Part shown: positions 52,019 through 61,553 of the stretch, piece after piece
Layout of the letters: each line of letters opens with the position of its first letter
How positions within the stretch are numbered: position 1 is the first letter of the stretch
DNA from: Streptomyces griseoincarnatus
Lineage (GTDB): Bacteria; Actinomycetota; Actinomycetes; Streptomycetales; Streptomycetaceae
Length of the DNA: 64,000 bases
Assembly (NCBI GenBank): GCA_014649575.1
Contig: BMTH01000005.1
Span: 248,001-312,000, forward strand
Direction: 5' to 3'
Translations under genes and position numbers: made by a program
The notes under the pieces: model-generated
What the model was told of the DNA's origin: nothing
Databases searched by the model: none
Seen by the model: the letters and a program-made list of their open reading frames with translations, nothing else

Positions 52019-54651
52019 GCGGGGTCTCCTTCGGTGCTGGGCCTCGCCGTGCCGCGGGCGGCGCCGGGCGGCCGGCCGCCGCCGCGTGTCCAGCCTTCGC
52101 GGTAGGCAGCCATGCGGTCCCGTACGAGTTCTGGGGTGCGGTCGTCGTCCCGGCCGTTGCCCGGGGTGGGCCCGGGCGGGCCCGGCCGGCCGTCGCGGAG
52201 CTGGGGCGCCAGGCTCGCCTGGCGTACCCGGCGGGGCAGGCCGTCGGAGCCGGCCGGCTCCTCCGTGCGGTGCAGGCGCAAGGTGGCGGCTCCCTGGGGT
52301 CTCCCGGGCTCGGCGCCCGCGTCGGCGCGCGGCATCGGGCGGGGTTGCGGCGGCGCGCCCCCGTCGGCGCGCGGCGCGGGAGGCGCCACGGAGCGGGGTT
52401 CCGGCGGCGGGTCGGCCACGGGGGCCACCAGGGCGCGCCGGGTGTCGGGGGCGGCGACCGCCCTGGGCCGCGGGACGTGGGCGGTCCCGGGGTGCGGGGC
52501 GCGGGCGGGTTCGCGCGGTTCCGGGTGTTCCTCGGCGAGGGCTTCGGCCGGTGTGCCGGGACGTTCCTGCTCGGCGCGGTCGTCGAGCAGCGCGGTGGGG
52601 AGGAGGACGACCGCGGTGGTGCCGCCGTAGGGCGAGGTCTTGAGGTGCACCTTGACGGCGTGTCGGGCGGCGAGCCGGCTGACGACGAAGAGGCCCAGCC
52701 GGTCGCTGTCGAACAGGTCGAGCGCCTCGGACTCGGTGATGCGGCGGTTCGCCTCGGCGAGGGCTTCCTTGCCCATGCCGAGGCCGCGGTCCTCGACCTC
52801 GACGGCGTAGCCGTTGCCGACGGGTTCACCGGTGACGCGCACCCGGGTGTGGGGCGGGGAGAACTGCGCCGCGTTCTCGATGATCTCGGCGAGGAGGTGG
52901 GTGAGGTCGGCGACGGCCGCGCCCGCGACGGACGCCTCGGCGAGCTGCCGCACCTCCACGCGCGCGTAGTCCTCCACCTCGGACACGGCCGCCCGCACCA
53001 CGTCGGTCAGCGGCACGGGCTTGCGCCAGGCGCGGCCGGGGGCTGCGCCGGACAGGATGATGAGGCTCTCCGCGTGGCGGCGCATGCGGGTGGTGAGGTG
53101 GTCGAGGCGGAAGAGGTCGCTCAGCTCGTCCGGGTCGTCGGAGCGGCGTTCCATGCTGTCGAGCAGGCTGAGCTGGCGGTGCACCAGGACCTGGCTGCGG
53201 CGGGCGAGGTTGACGAAGACACCGCTGATCCCGCCGGCCAGTTCGGCGCGTTCCACGGCGGCGCGCAGGGCGGCCCGGTGGACGGTGCCGAGGGCCTGGG
53301 CGACCTGGCCGGTCTCGTCCTGGGCGGGCGGTCCGTGCGGGGCCTCCGCCCGGATGTCGATCTCTCCGCCTCCGCGAAGTTTCCGCATGGCCTCGGGGAG
53401 TTTGCGGTGGGCGATGTCGAGGGCGTCGTCGCGCAGGCCGACCAGTTCGATCACCAGGCCGCGTCCGATGCGGACCGAGATGACGAGTGAGGCCGCGGCG
53501 GCGAGGAAGCCGAACAGCACGGCGGCCCCGGCCGGTCCGAACAGTCCCCGCTCCACGGGGTCGGCGCGTCCGGCGACCGACGCCGCCGCGTGCCGCTCGA
53601 CGGTCCGCAACTCGTCCCTCACGCGCGTGTGCGCGGCGTCCCAGATGGCGCGGGGGACGGCTTCGGCGGCCCGTGTCCCGGGATCGGCGGCGAGGATCTT
53701 GTCCTCCGCCGTGTAGAGAACGGCGTAGGGGCGGCTGTCGGCGAGTGTGGCCCAGGCGGTGCGGGCCGCTCCGGTCAGGTCGGGCGCGGCGGAGGCGGTG
53801 AGGGCGCGGCGCAGTTCGACCGCCCCGGTGAACAGGCGCAGGCGTTCCCCGCCGAGGCTGCCGTGCAGCCGGGCCGCGGCGAGGATCGCGTCCTCTCTGG
53901 CGAGGGCCTCAGCCGCGCGGGAAAACTCGAGCAGTACGCGCGCGTCGGCGCCGAGTTCCGCGTCCTGGACGCCGGTCAGGGCACCGCCCACGCGGAAGGC
54001 CCCGTCGATGGCGGCGGTGTACCGCTCGTACGTCCGGGCCCAGCCCGCGCGGCCTTCGCGGACCTCGGTGCGCAGCGGACGCAGCCGTTCGGCGGCGGTG
54101 ACGAAGGCGTCGAGCCGTTCGGCGGCGGTGACGAAGGCGTCGAGCCGCTCGGCCGCCGCGCGGGGCAGCGCCTGCCCGTCGGCGACGGTGCGGTCGTCGC
54201 CTAGCCGCAGGCGGGCGACGGCCGTGTCGGTGCGCCGCGCGAGACGGGTGAACTCCGCGTCCCCGACGGCCGCCGTGTCGGACGCGCCGCGCACGGCGGC
54301 CGCCCGCTCGGCCTGAAGAGCGGTGACGGCCTCGGCGACCGGGGTGCGGACGGCGGCGTCGGCCCGCTGCACCTGACGCAGCCGGGAGACGTCCTGGGCG
54401 GTGGTGACGGTGGCGTACCCCCACAGGGCGAGCAGGGAGACGACCGGCACCATCAGCAGGCAGATGATCTTGGCGCGGACGGTCCGGGGACCTGACGGGC
54501 CGCGCAGCCGCGGTGCGCCCGTCCGGGCCGGGCCCGCCGGGGGCATCGGTCCCTCGTCGGCGGGCGCTCCCGCGTGGGCGCGCCGGCCGCGGACGGGAGG
54601 CGGGGACGGCGCCTGGGCGCGGGCGCTCGGCGTCCTCCGGGGTGTGCGCAT
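52015..54651 (-). CDS. cvnA: Conservon sensor histidine kinase CvnA
   Basis: 878 residues. A Pro-rich N-terminal tail, first membrane helix (IICLLMVPVVSLLALWGYAT, about residues 62-81), a ~300-residue nitrate/nitrite-sensing-like external domain, second helix (about 375-395), a HAMP linker, a dimerisation region with FRLDHLTTRMRRHAESL, and an ATPase domain (EIIENAAQFSPPHTRV, VEDRGLGMG). The last ~200 residues are disordered and Pro/Ala/Arg-rich. GAGGAG is 4 nt before the ATG. The external domain carries a perfect in-frame 10-residue duplication. It is 44 bp downstream of the MHYT gene. Confidence 0.93.
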   Translation of the reverse strand: MRTPRRTPSARAQAPSPPPVRGRRAHAGAPADEGPMPPAGPARTGAPRLRGPSGPRTVRAKIICLLMVPVVSLLALWGYATVTTAQDVSRLRQVQRADAAVRTPVAEAVTALQAERAAAVRGASDTAAVGDAEFTRLARRTDTAVARLRLGDDRTVADGQALPRAAAERLDAFVTAAERLDAFVTAAERLRPLRTEVREGRAGWARTYERYTAAIDGAFRVGGALTGVQDAELGADARVLLEFSRAAEALAREDAILAAARLHGSLGGERLRLFTGAVELRRALTASAAPDLTGAARTAWATLADSRPYAVLYTAEDKILAADPGTRAAEAVPRAIWDAAHTRVRDELRTVERHAAASVAGRADPVERGLFGPAGAAVLFGFLAAAASLVISVRIGRGLVIELVGLRDDALDIAHRKLPEAMRKLRGGGEIDIRAEAPHGPPAQDETGQVAQALGTVHRAALRAAVERAELAGGISGVFVNLARRSQVLVHRQLSLLDSMERRSDDPDELSDLFRLDHLTTRMRRHAESLIILSGAAPGRAWRKPVPLTDVVRAAVSEVEDYARVEVRQLAEASVAGAAVADLTHLLAEIIENAAQFSPPHTRVRVTGEPVGNGYAVEVEDRGLGMGKEALAEANRRITESEALDLFDSDRLGLFVVSRLAARHAVKVHLKTSPYGGTTAVVLLPTALLDDRAEQERPGTPAEALAEEHPEPREPARAPHPGTAHVPRPRAVAAPDTRRALVAPVADPPPEPRSVAPPAPRADGGAPPQPRPMPRADAGAEPGRPQGAATLRLHRTEEPAGSDGLPRRVRQASLAPQLRDGRPGPPGPTPGNGRDDDRTPELVRDRMAAYREGWTRGGGRPPGAARGTARPSTEGDPA
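54085..54144 (-). repeat. Perfect 30-bp tandem duplication in the cvnA sensor domain
   Basis: Two identical 30-bp copies (54085-54114, 54115-54144), followed by a diverged third partial copy, encode AERLDAFVTA twice in the external domain of CvnA. Identity suggests a recent or unstable duplication. Confidence 0.93.
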
Positions 54652-54695
54652 GGGCTCCTCGCTCGTAGGGGCGGCGTGCGGACGGGCGGCGGCTG

Positions 54696-55469
54696 TCAGT
54701 GGGCGGGGTGCCCGGCCGGCCGCCGGGCGGCGGCGGACGCGGGGCGCTCGCCGGCCGCGGGGGACAGCGCAACGAAGGCGGACGTGATGAAGAGGTAGGC
54801 GCCGAGGCCGACGGCGAGCGGGAAGACGAACGACATCGCGCTCGCCCCGGGCAGCGGGTCACCGGACGGTGCGACCCGCACGCTGACCGCGTACATGCCC
54901 GTGTAGTGCATGGTGCTGACGGCCGCGCCCATGATCAGGGAGGCGACGGCGACGGCGGCCGGGGAGCGGATGGCGAGGGCCGCCCACAGCGCGGCCGTGG
55001 CGGCGACGACGGCGACGAGGACGGACAGCGCGACCCGCACCGGGTCGTAGCTCACCTCGCCGTGCAGCCGGACCGCCGCCATGCCCAGGTAGTGCATGCC
55101 GGCGACGCCGAACCCGGTGGTGAGCCCGCCGAGCAGCAGGGCCTGGAGTCGGCCGGGGTGACGGCCGACGGCGAACACCCCCGCGCAGACGAACAGCATG
55201 GCGACCACCAGGCTCAGCAGCGTGAGCGGCACGTCGTAGCGGATGTCGGTGCCGCTCACGCCGAAGCCCAGCATGGCCGTGAAATGCATGGTCCAGATGC
55301 CGGTGGCGATCGCCGAGGCCGCGGTGAGCAGCCAGTTGCGCCGCACGCGGCCGGCGGCGGCGAGCGCGCGGACGGTGCAGCGCAGCCCGAGGGCGGCGCC
55401 GGTGCAGGCCATCACGTACGACAGCACGGGGGTGAGCCACCCGAGGGCGGCGTGGTCCAGATGTCCCAT
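54696..55469 (-). CDS. MHYT-domain membrane sensor, upstream of the conservon
   Basis: 257 residues, seven membrane helices. The three MHYT-type motifs are ATGIWTMHFTAMLGF, GVAGMHYLGMAAVRL and AAVSTMHYTGMYAV, with the Met, His and Tyr residues proposed to bind copper and sense diatomic gas. No GGDEF/EAL or kinase domain is attached, so it must act via partners. It is 44 bp upstream of cvnA in the same direction and probably co-transcribed. The C-terminal tail is short and cytoplasmic. Confidence 0.92.
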   Translation of the reverse strand: MGHLDHAALGWLTPVLSYVMACTGAALGLRCTVRALAAAGRVRRNWLLTAASAIATGIWTMHFTAMLGFGVSGTDIRYDVPLTLLSLVVAMLFVCAGVFAVGRHPGRLQALLLGGLTTGFGVAGMHYLGMAAVRLHGEVSYDPVRVALSVLVAVVAATAALWAALAIRSPAAVAVASLIMGAAVSTMHYTGMYAVSVRVAPSGDPLPGASAMSFVFPLAVGLGAYLFITSAFVALSPAAGERPASAAARRPAGHPAH

Positions 55470-55618
55470 GACCCGGGGACGCTAGGGGGCGCAGGCGCAT
55501 GGAGGGGGCGCGTTTCGAAAGCGGCGCAAAGTTGACGCACCGGTGGCGTGGTGCGACCGCATCACGCTCGAACGTGCGCACACGATGTCGCCGGTTCCGG
55601 TGAGAGATCATGCGGTGC

Positions 55619-56218
55619 ATGAGCGACGACCACACACGCGTGCAGGAGTTCTTCGGCGTCCGCGCCGCCGACTGGGACCTCCGGTTCCCCGACGACGGCC
55701 CCGCCTACGCCGCCGCGGTCGCCGAGATCGGACTGCGCGAGGGCGGCCGGGTGCTGGACGCGGGCTGCGGCACCGGGCGGGCGCTGCCCGCGCTGCGCGC
55801 CGCGGTGGGACCATCCGGGGTGGTGCTGGGCGCGGATCTGACGCCGGAGATGCTGCGGGAGGCCGCGCGGGCCGGCCGCGACCGGGAGGGGGCGCTGCTG
55901 CTGACGGACGTGGCGGCGCTGCCGTTACGCTCGTCCTCCCTCGACGCCGTGTTCGCGGCCGGGCTGATCGCGCATCTGCCGCGGCCTGCCGAGAACCTGC
56001 GCGAGATCCGCCGCGTGGTGCGGCCCGGCGGGGTGCTCGCCCTGTTCCACCCGATCGGACGGGCCGCCCTCGCCGCTCGCCAGGGGCGCGCACTCACCCC
56101 GGACGACCTGCGCGCCGAACCGAACCTGCGGGCGCTGCTCACCGGCGCGGGCTGGCGCATGACGTCGTACGCCGACGAGGACACGCGGTTCCTGGTGCTG
56201 GCGGTGCGGGAGGCCTGA
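55619..56218 (+). CDS. Class I SAM-dependent methyltransferase
   Basis: 199 residues. Motif I GGRVLDAGCGTGRAL (about residues 40-54), the motif II Asp in VVLGADLTPEML, LPLRSSSLDAVFAAGLIAHL and RRVVRPGGVLALF identify a small methyltransferase of the Methyltransf_11 type. The substrate is unknown. ATG 55619 is used; ATG 55610 adds three residues. The gene is divergent from the MHYT gene across 149 bp. Confidence 0.88.
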   Translation: MSDDHTRVQEFFGVRAADWDLRFPDDGPAYAAAVAEIGLREGGRVLDAGCGTGRALPALRAAVGPSGVVLGADLTPEMLREAARAGRDREGALLLTDVAALPLRSSSLDAVFAAGLIAHLPRPAENLREIRRVVRPGGVLALFHPIGRAALAARQGRALTPDDLRAEPNLRALLTGAGWRMTSYADEDTRFLVLAVREA

Positions 56219-56395
56219 GGCGAGTTTCGCGTCCGCGGGGCTTTCGTGCAGGTCCGCGAACAAGCCCGCGCGCAGGGTCGATTCGCCCCCTCCGGCCGGA
56301 AACCTGCAGCTCCGGGCGTGGGTGCGGGGTCGTGACAACGGGCGCGGGGTGGGCATATGGTGCGCGCCGACGGACGAACCGATGGGGAGGCTGGG

Positions 56396-57235
56396 ATGGC
56401 CGGGACGGACCAGGAAGCCGTCGCCGCCGACGACGACGCGCTCTATGTGCTGACGGCGGCGCTGCTGACGCCCGCGAAGTTCCCCAGCGTGCTGGGCGAC
56501 GACTACCCCGAGGCGTGTGCGGCGCTCGGCCTCCCGCCCGTGGCCGACGGCTACGGGCTGGTGCTCGGCCAGGACGGGGAAGGCGCCCGGTGGACCGTGG
56601 TCGTCGACGACGTCTCGCTGGTCGCGGTCGCGATCGCGTCCTGGGACTGCGGCATGGAGCACGACCTGTCGCCGGACGAGCGCACGGTTGTCGCCGCCCT
56701 GCCCGGCTGGCCCCTCGCGGTGGCCGTGGCGGCTCCGAACGTGCCCGCGCCGCACGACCCCTCCCCCGACGTGGCGGAGATGCCGCCGCTGACGCCGCCG
56801 GACGCGGAGGTGTGGGGGCCGGCCCAGCGGCGTCTGGGGGCCGACGAGATCGCGTCGCAGTGGGCGACGTGGCGGGAGCAGGTGGACGACTCGGCGTTCC
56901 CGACGCCGGACTCGGCGGCGTCGGACGCCGGTGAGGGCGGCGAGACCGAGGGGACGGCGACGGGCGGGCACAGCGGGATCCGCCGGGTGCTGGCCGAGGC
57001 CCGCGCCTACGTCGACTCGCCGCCGCCGCTGGGGCGGGTGCGGTCGTCCTTCGCACCGGGCGGTGCGCGGACGCTGCGCGCGGACGGGCCCGGGTGGTCG
57101 CTGGTCGCGCGGACGGACGACATCGCCTTCGTGCTGCTCGACGACGAACCCGGCGAGGTGCTTCCGGTGGGACGGGGGCCGGAACTGCCGGGGCTGCTGA
57201 AGGCATTGGACGAGATGGCCGTACGGCCGTTGTGA
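56396..57235 (+). CDS. Conserved Streptomyces hypothetical protein
   Basis: 279 residues, acidic, soluble. GGGGAGG is 5 nt before ATG 56396. The first half (ALYVLTAALLTPAKFPSVLG, DDYPEACAALGLPP, WTVVVDDVSLVAVAIASWDC) and the last ~55 residues (GPGWSLVARTDDIAFVLLDD) are conserved-looking; the middle is Pro/Asp/Glu-rich and probably flexible. No known domain is recognised. Confidence 0.7.
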   Translation: MAGTDQEAVAADDDALYVLTAALLTPAKFPSVLGDDYPEACAALGLPPVADGYGLVLGQDGEGARWTVVVDDVSLVAVAIASWDCGMEHDLSPDERTVVAALPGWPLAVAVAAPNVPAPHDPSPDVAEMPPLTPPDAEVWGPAQRRLGADEIASQWATWREQVDDSAFPTPDSAASDAGEGGETEGTATGGHSGIRRVLAEARAYVDSPPPLGRVRSSFAPGGARTLRADGPGWSLVARTDDIAFVLLDDEPGEVLPVGRGPELPGLLKALDEMAVRPL

Positions 57236-57475
57236 CCCGGGGGCGGGGCGAGGACGCCCGCGGCGGGGCGGGGTAGGGGACGCGGTCCTGTGCGGCCCGG
57301 GTCGGTCGGGGCTGTACGACCGCCCGGGCGTGATGCGCGCGGCAGCGGGGCAGGGACGAGCGCCCCCTACGGCCGTGTCAACGGCGCGCGGCGGGACGCG
57401 CACCCCCGCCCGCGCCACTGGCGTCCCGCGTCCCGGGCGCGCGCCCTTCGCCGACGGGTCGGTGCGTCCACCGCC

Positions 57476-57658
57476 TCAGCGGCCCAGCTCCTTGCGGGTG
57501 GCCCGCCGCAGGCGCTGCTTCTGGGACGGGTCCAGGGCGAGGTAGGCCGCTGCCGGGACTCCCAGGATGATCAGGAGCGCGGCCCACCAGGGCAGCCAGA
57601 TGAGCAGGATGAGTCCGGCCGCCACACCCCCCGCGGCGATCTTCGCGTTCTTCGACAT
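57476..57658 (-). CDS. Small two-helix membrane protein
   Basis: 60 residues. GGAGG lies 8 nt before ATG 57658. After MSKNAKIAAGG come two hydrophobic helices with a central WLPWW turn and a basic tail (QKQRLRRATRKELGR). Both termini should be cytoplasmic. Function unknown. Confidence 0.75.
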   Translation of the reverse strand: MSKNAKIAAGGVAAGLILLIWLPWWAALLIILGVPAAAYLALDPSQKQRLRRATRKELGR

Positions 57659-57850
57659 GTGCGTCGCCTCCTTCGCGGCCACTGCCGCTCTCTGACATGA
57701 AAACGGGCCCGCGTCGGCGGCGGTTCCTGGCCGCCACCCTGAGACGTCCCTGAGATGCGCCCCCTAAGGTCTCGCGGCGACCGACCGTCTCCTTCCCCAC
57801 TATGGTGACGCACCTCACAGCGCAGGGGTACCCGCGGGACGCGTCGGACG

Positions 57851-58360
57851 TCAGGGAGCGTCCACGCCCTCCAGCCCTGGCAGCAGCGATTCCAGTCCGC
57901 TGGGCAGCGCGGTGGGCAGACCGCTCGGGAAGTCGCTGGGCAGCGCGGTCGGGAAGTCGCTGGGCAGCGCGGTGGGGAAGCCGGAGGGCAGATCGGTCGG
58001 GAAGCCGGAGGGCAGTTCCGTGGGGAAGTCCGAGGGCAGCAGCCCGGTCGGGAACTCCGACGGAAGATCCAGTGACGGGCCGCCGGTGGCGGTCTCCGTG
58101 GGCTCGGTGTCCGGACCGTCCTCGTCCGACGTGACGAGTACGGCGATGGTGACGACCAGGGCCGCGACGATCACGGCGAGCAGCAGGATCACGCGGCGGC
58201 GCCGTCCGGGGCCGCCTCCCTGCCCGCCTCCGCCGTCGTCGGGCGGGCCGGAGGAGGAGTCGTCGCCGGAGGAGGGCGGGCCGAAGCCTCCGCCCTGCGG
58301 CGGGGGCGCGTCGTCCCGCGGACCGGGCGGCTGCTGGGGCGGTACGGGTGGCGTGGCCAT
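57851..58360 (-). CDS. Membrane-anchored protein with extracellular LPSxFPT repeats
   Basis: 169 residues. A Pro/Gly-rich cytoplasmic half (MATPPVPPQQPPGPRDDA, PPSSGDDSSSGPPDDGGGG) is followed by RRRR, one membrane helix (VILLLAVIVAALVVTIAVLV) and an extracellular tail of about five 8-residue repeats of the form LPS-D/G-FPT-A/E/D, then SGLESLLPGLEG. The repeats are encoded by near-identical 24-bp units at about 57895-58065. The start lacks a clear Shine-Dalgarno. Possibly a surface or spacer protein; function unknown. Confidence 0.72.
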   Translation of the reverse strand: MATPPVPPQQPPGPRDDAPPPQGGGFGPPSSGDDSSSGPPDDGGGGQGGGPGRRRRVILLLAVIVAALVVTIAVLVTSDEDGPDTEPTETATGGPSLDLPSEFPTGLLPSDFPTELPSGFPTDLPSGFPTALPSDFPTALPSDFPSGLPTALPSGLESLLPGLEGVDAP

Positions 58361-58690
58361 GAACACATCGTCGCCGCGGGTCCGCGCCCGCGCGAGAAGA
58401 CGGCGGCGAAACCGCCCGCCAGTCGTGGCACCCTCCCCCGGAACGCCGTGCTCCCCGCGCGGAGAGCACGCGCCGCGCACACCCGGCGCGCGGGCGCGCA
58501 TGGCACCCCGCGCCCCAGATCTCCCCAGGCCGGGTGCGGGGGTGTCATGGGTTGCTCGCGCAGGTCCCCGCACCCCTGAGGGCGCTTCGGTGAACGCGCC
58601 CCGAAGGGGCCCGGGGAGCTGCGCGCCCAGCCCTCACCGCGCCGCGGACGGTACGTTCACCCGACGCGAACGCCCCGCCGGGTGACCGCC
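58361..58690. other. 330-bp gap including a probable dispersed Streptomyces intergenic element
   Basis: No gene is supported here. At about 58595-58636 the sequence, with a GCCCC-GAA-GGGGC stem and a following CGGGGAGCTGCGC, resembles a short element I know from many Streptomyces intergenic regions, often near gene ends. A GTGCTC/GAGCAC hairpin lies at about 58448-58469. The rest is GC-rich without signal. Confidence 0.45.
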
Positions 58691-58718
58691 GGGGCCCGCC
58701 CTCGCGCAAGCGGGCCCC
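58691..58718 (-). terminator. xylA terminator
   Basis: GGGGCCCGC (58691-58699) pairs with GCGGGCCCC (58710-58718), loop 10 nt, 11 bp beyond the end of xylA. Confidence 0.8.
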
Positions 58719-58729
58719 GTCCAAGGGGC

Positions 58730-59950
<1,221 letters not shown>

Positions 59951-60010
59951 ATGCAGGAACATTTCTGGGAAGAGACACACCCCGCCGGGGCGCGGAAGAG
60001 GGAGAGACCG

Positions 60011-61456
60011 ATGTCAGCAGCCGAGGGTCCGCTCGTCGTCGGCGTGGACACATCCACCCAGTCCACCAAGGCCCTGGTCGTCGACGTGGCGACCGGCAGG
60101 GTCGTCGCGAGCGGCCAGGCGCCGCACACGGTGACCTCGGGCGCGGGACGGGAGAGCGATCCGCGTCAGTGGTGGGACGCCCTGACCGAGGCGCTGCGGC
60201 AGTGCGGCGAGGCGGCGCACGAGGCCGCGGCCGTGTCGATCGGCGGACAGCAGCACGGTCTGGTCACGCTGGACGAGCACGGCGAGCCGGTCCGCCCGGC
60301 GCTGCTGTGGAACGACGTGCGGTCCGCCCCGCAGGCGAGCCGGCTGGTGGAGGAGCTGGGCGGCGCGAAGGCGTGGGCCGACCGGACCGGCAGCCTGCCC
60401 ACCGCGTCCTTCACGGTCACCAAGTGGGCCTGGCTGGCGGAGCACGAGCCGGACGCGGTGCGCGCCACGAAGGCGGTGCGGCTCCCCCACGACTACCTGA
60501 CCGAGCGGCTCACCGGCCAGGGCACCACCGACCGCGGCGACGCCTCGGGCACCGGCTGGTGGGCGTCCGCGACGGAGGCGTACGACGAGGAGATCCTCGC
60601 GCACGTGGGTCTCGACCCGGCGCTGCTGCCGCGCGTGGTGCGCTCGGGCGAGGTGGCGGGCACCGTGCGCGACGGACACGACCTGCCGTTCTCCAAGGGG
60701 ACGCTGGTGGCGTGCGGCACGGGTGACAACGCCGCCGCCGCGCTGGGTCTCGGCGTGCGTCCCGGCACGCCGGTGATGAGCCTCGGCACCTCGGGCACCG
60801 TGTACGCGGTGTCGGAGCACCGGCCCGCCGACCCGACCGGTACCGTGGCCGGCTTCGCCGACGCGCGCGGGGACTGGCTGCCGCTGGCCTGCACCCTCAA
60901 CTGCACGCTCGCCGTGGACCGGGTCGCCACCCTGCTGGGCCTGGACCGCGAGGCCGTCGAGCCGGGCCGGGGCGTCACACTGCTGCCGTTCCTGGACGGT
61001 GAGCGCACCCCCAACCTCCCCCACTCCTCCGGGCTGTTGCACGGACTGCGGCACGACACCACCGGCGGCCAGCTGCTCCAGGCCGCCTACGACGGCGCCG
61101 TCTACTCCCTGCTGGCCGCGCTCGACCTGGTCCTCGACGAGGACGCCGACCCGTCGACGCCGCTGCTGCTGATCGGCGGCGGCGCGCGCGGCAGCGCCTG
61201 GCAGCAGACCGTACGGCGGCTGTCCGGGCGCCCGGTGCAGGTGCCCGAGGCGAAGGAGCTGGTCGCGCTCGGCGCGGCGGCCCAGGCGGCCGGGCTGCTC
61301 ACCGGGGAGGACCCGGCCGCGGTGGCCCGTCGCTGGGGCACGGCGGAGGGGCCGGTGCTGGACGCGGTCGAGCGGGACGAGGAGACCCTGTCCCGGCTGG
61401 CCGGGGTACTCTCCGACGCGGCCCCGCTGCTGGAGCGCGCCCCGGGCAACGGCTGA
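60011..61456 (+). CDS. xylB: Xylulokinase
   Basis: 481 residues, FGGY family. It phosphorylates D-xylulose to xylulose 5-phosphate. Visible signatures are VVGVDTSTQSTKALVVD (phosphate 1), SIGGQQHGLVTLD, LLWNDVRS, TDRGDASGTGWW with the catalytic Asp, GTGDNAAAALGLG and LLLIGGGARGSAW (adenosine site). GGAGAG precedes ATG 60011. It is divergent from xylA and followed by the ROK regulator. Confidence 0.96.
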   Translation: MSAAEGPLVVGVDTSTQSTKALVVDVATGRVVASGQAPHTVTSGAGRESDPRQWWDALTEALRQCGEAAHEAAAVSIGGQQHGLVTLDEHGEPVRPALLWNDVRSAPQASRLVEELGGAKAWADRTGSLPTASFTVTKWAWLAEHEPDAVRATKAVRLPHDYLTERLTGQGTTDRGDASGTGWWASATEAYDEEILAHVGLDPALLPRVVRSGEVAGTVRDGHDLPFSKGTLVACGTGDNAAAALGLGVRPGTPVMSLGTSGTVYAVSEHRPADPTGTVAGFADARGDWLPLACTLNCTLAVDRVATLLGLDREAVEPGRGVTLLPFLDGERTPNLPHSSGLLHGLRHDTTGGQLLQAAYDGAVYSLLAALDLVLDEDADPSTPLLLIGGGARGSAWQQTVRRLSGRPVQVPEAKELVALGAAAQAAGLLTGEDPAAVARRWGTAEGPVLDAVERDEETLSRLAGVLSDAAPLLERAPGNG

Positions 61457-61479
61457 CGACGCCCCGGCGGGCGTCGCCC

Positions 61480-61506
61480 CACGGCGGCCCCGCGAAGGCC
61501 GCCGTG
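61480..61506 (+). terminator. Hairpin between xylB and the ROK regulator
   Basis: CACGGCGGCC (61480-61489) pairs with GGCCGCCGTG (61497-61506), loop 7 nt. It may end most xylB transcripts or reduce read-through into the regulator. Confidence 0.75.
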
Positions 61507-61553
61507 GACGTCCGCCGGGCGCGGACGGCCCCCGACCGAGGATTGACGGAGGA

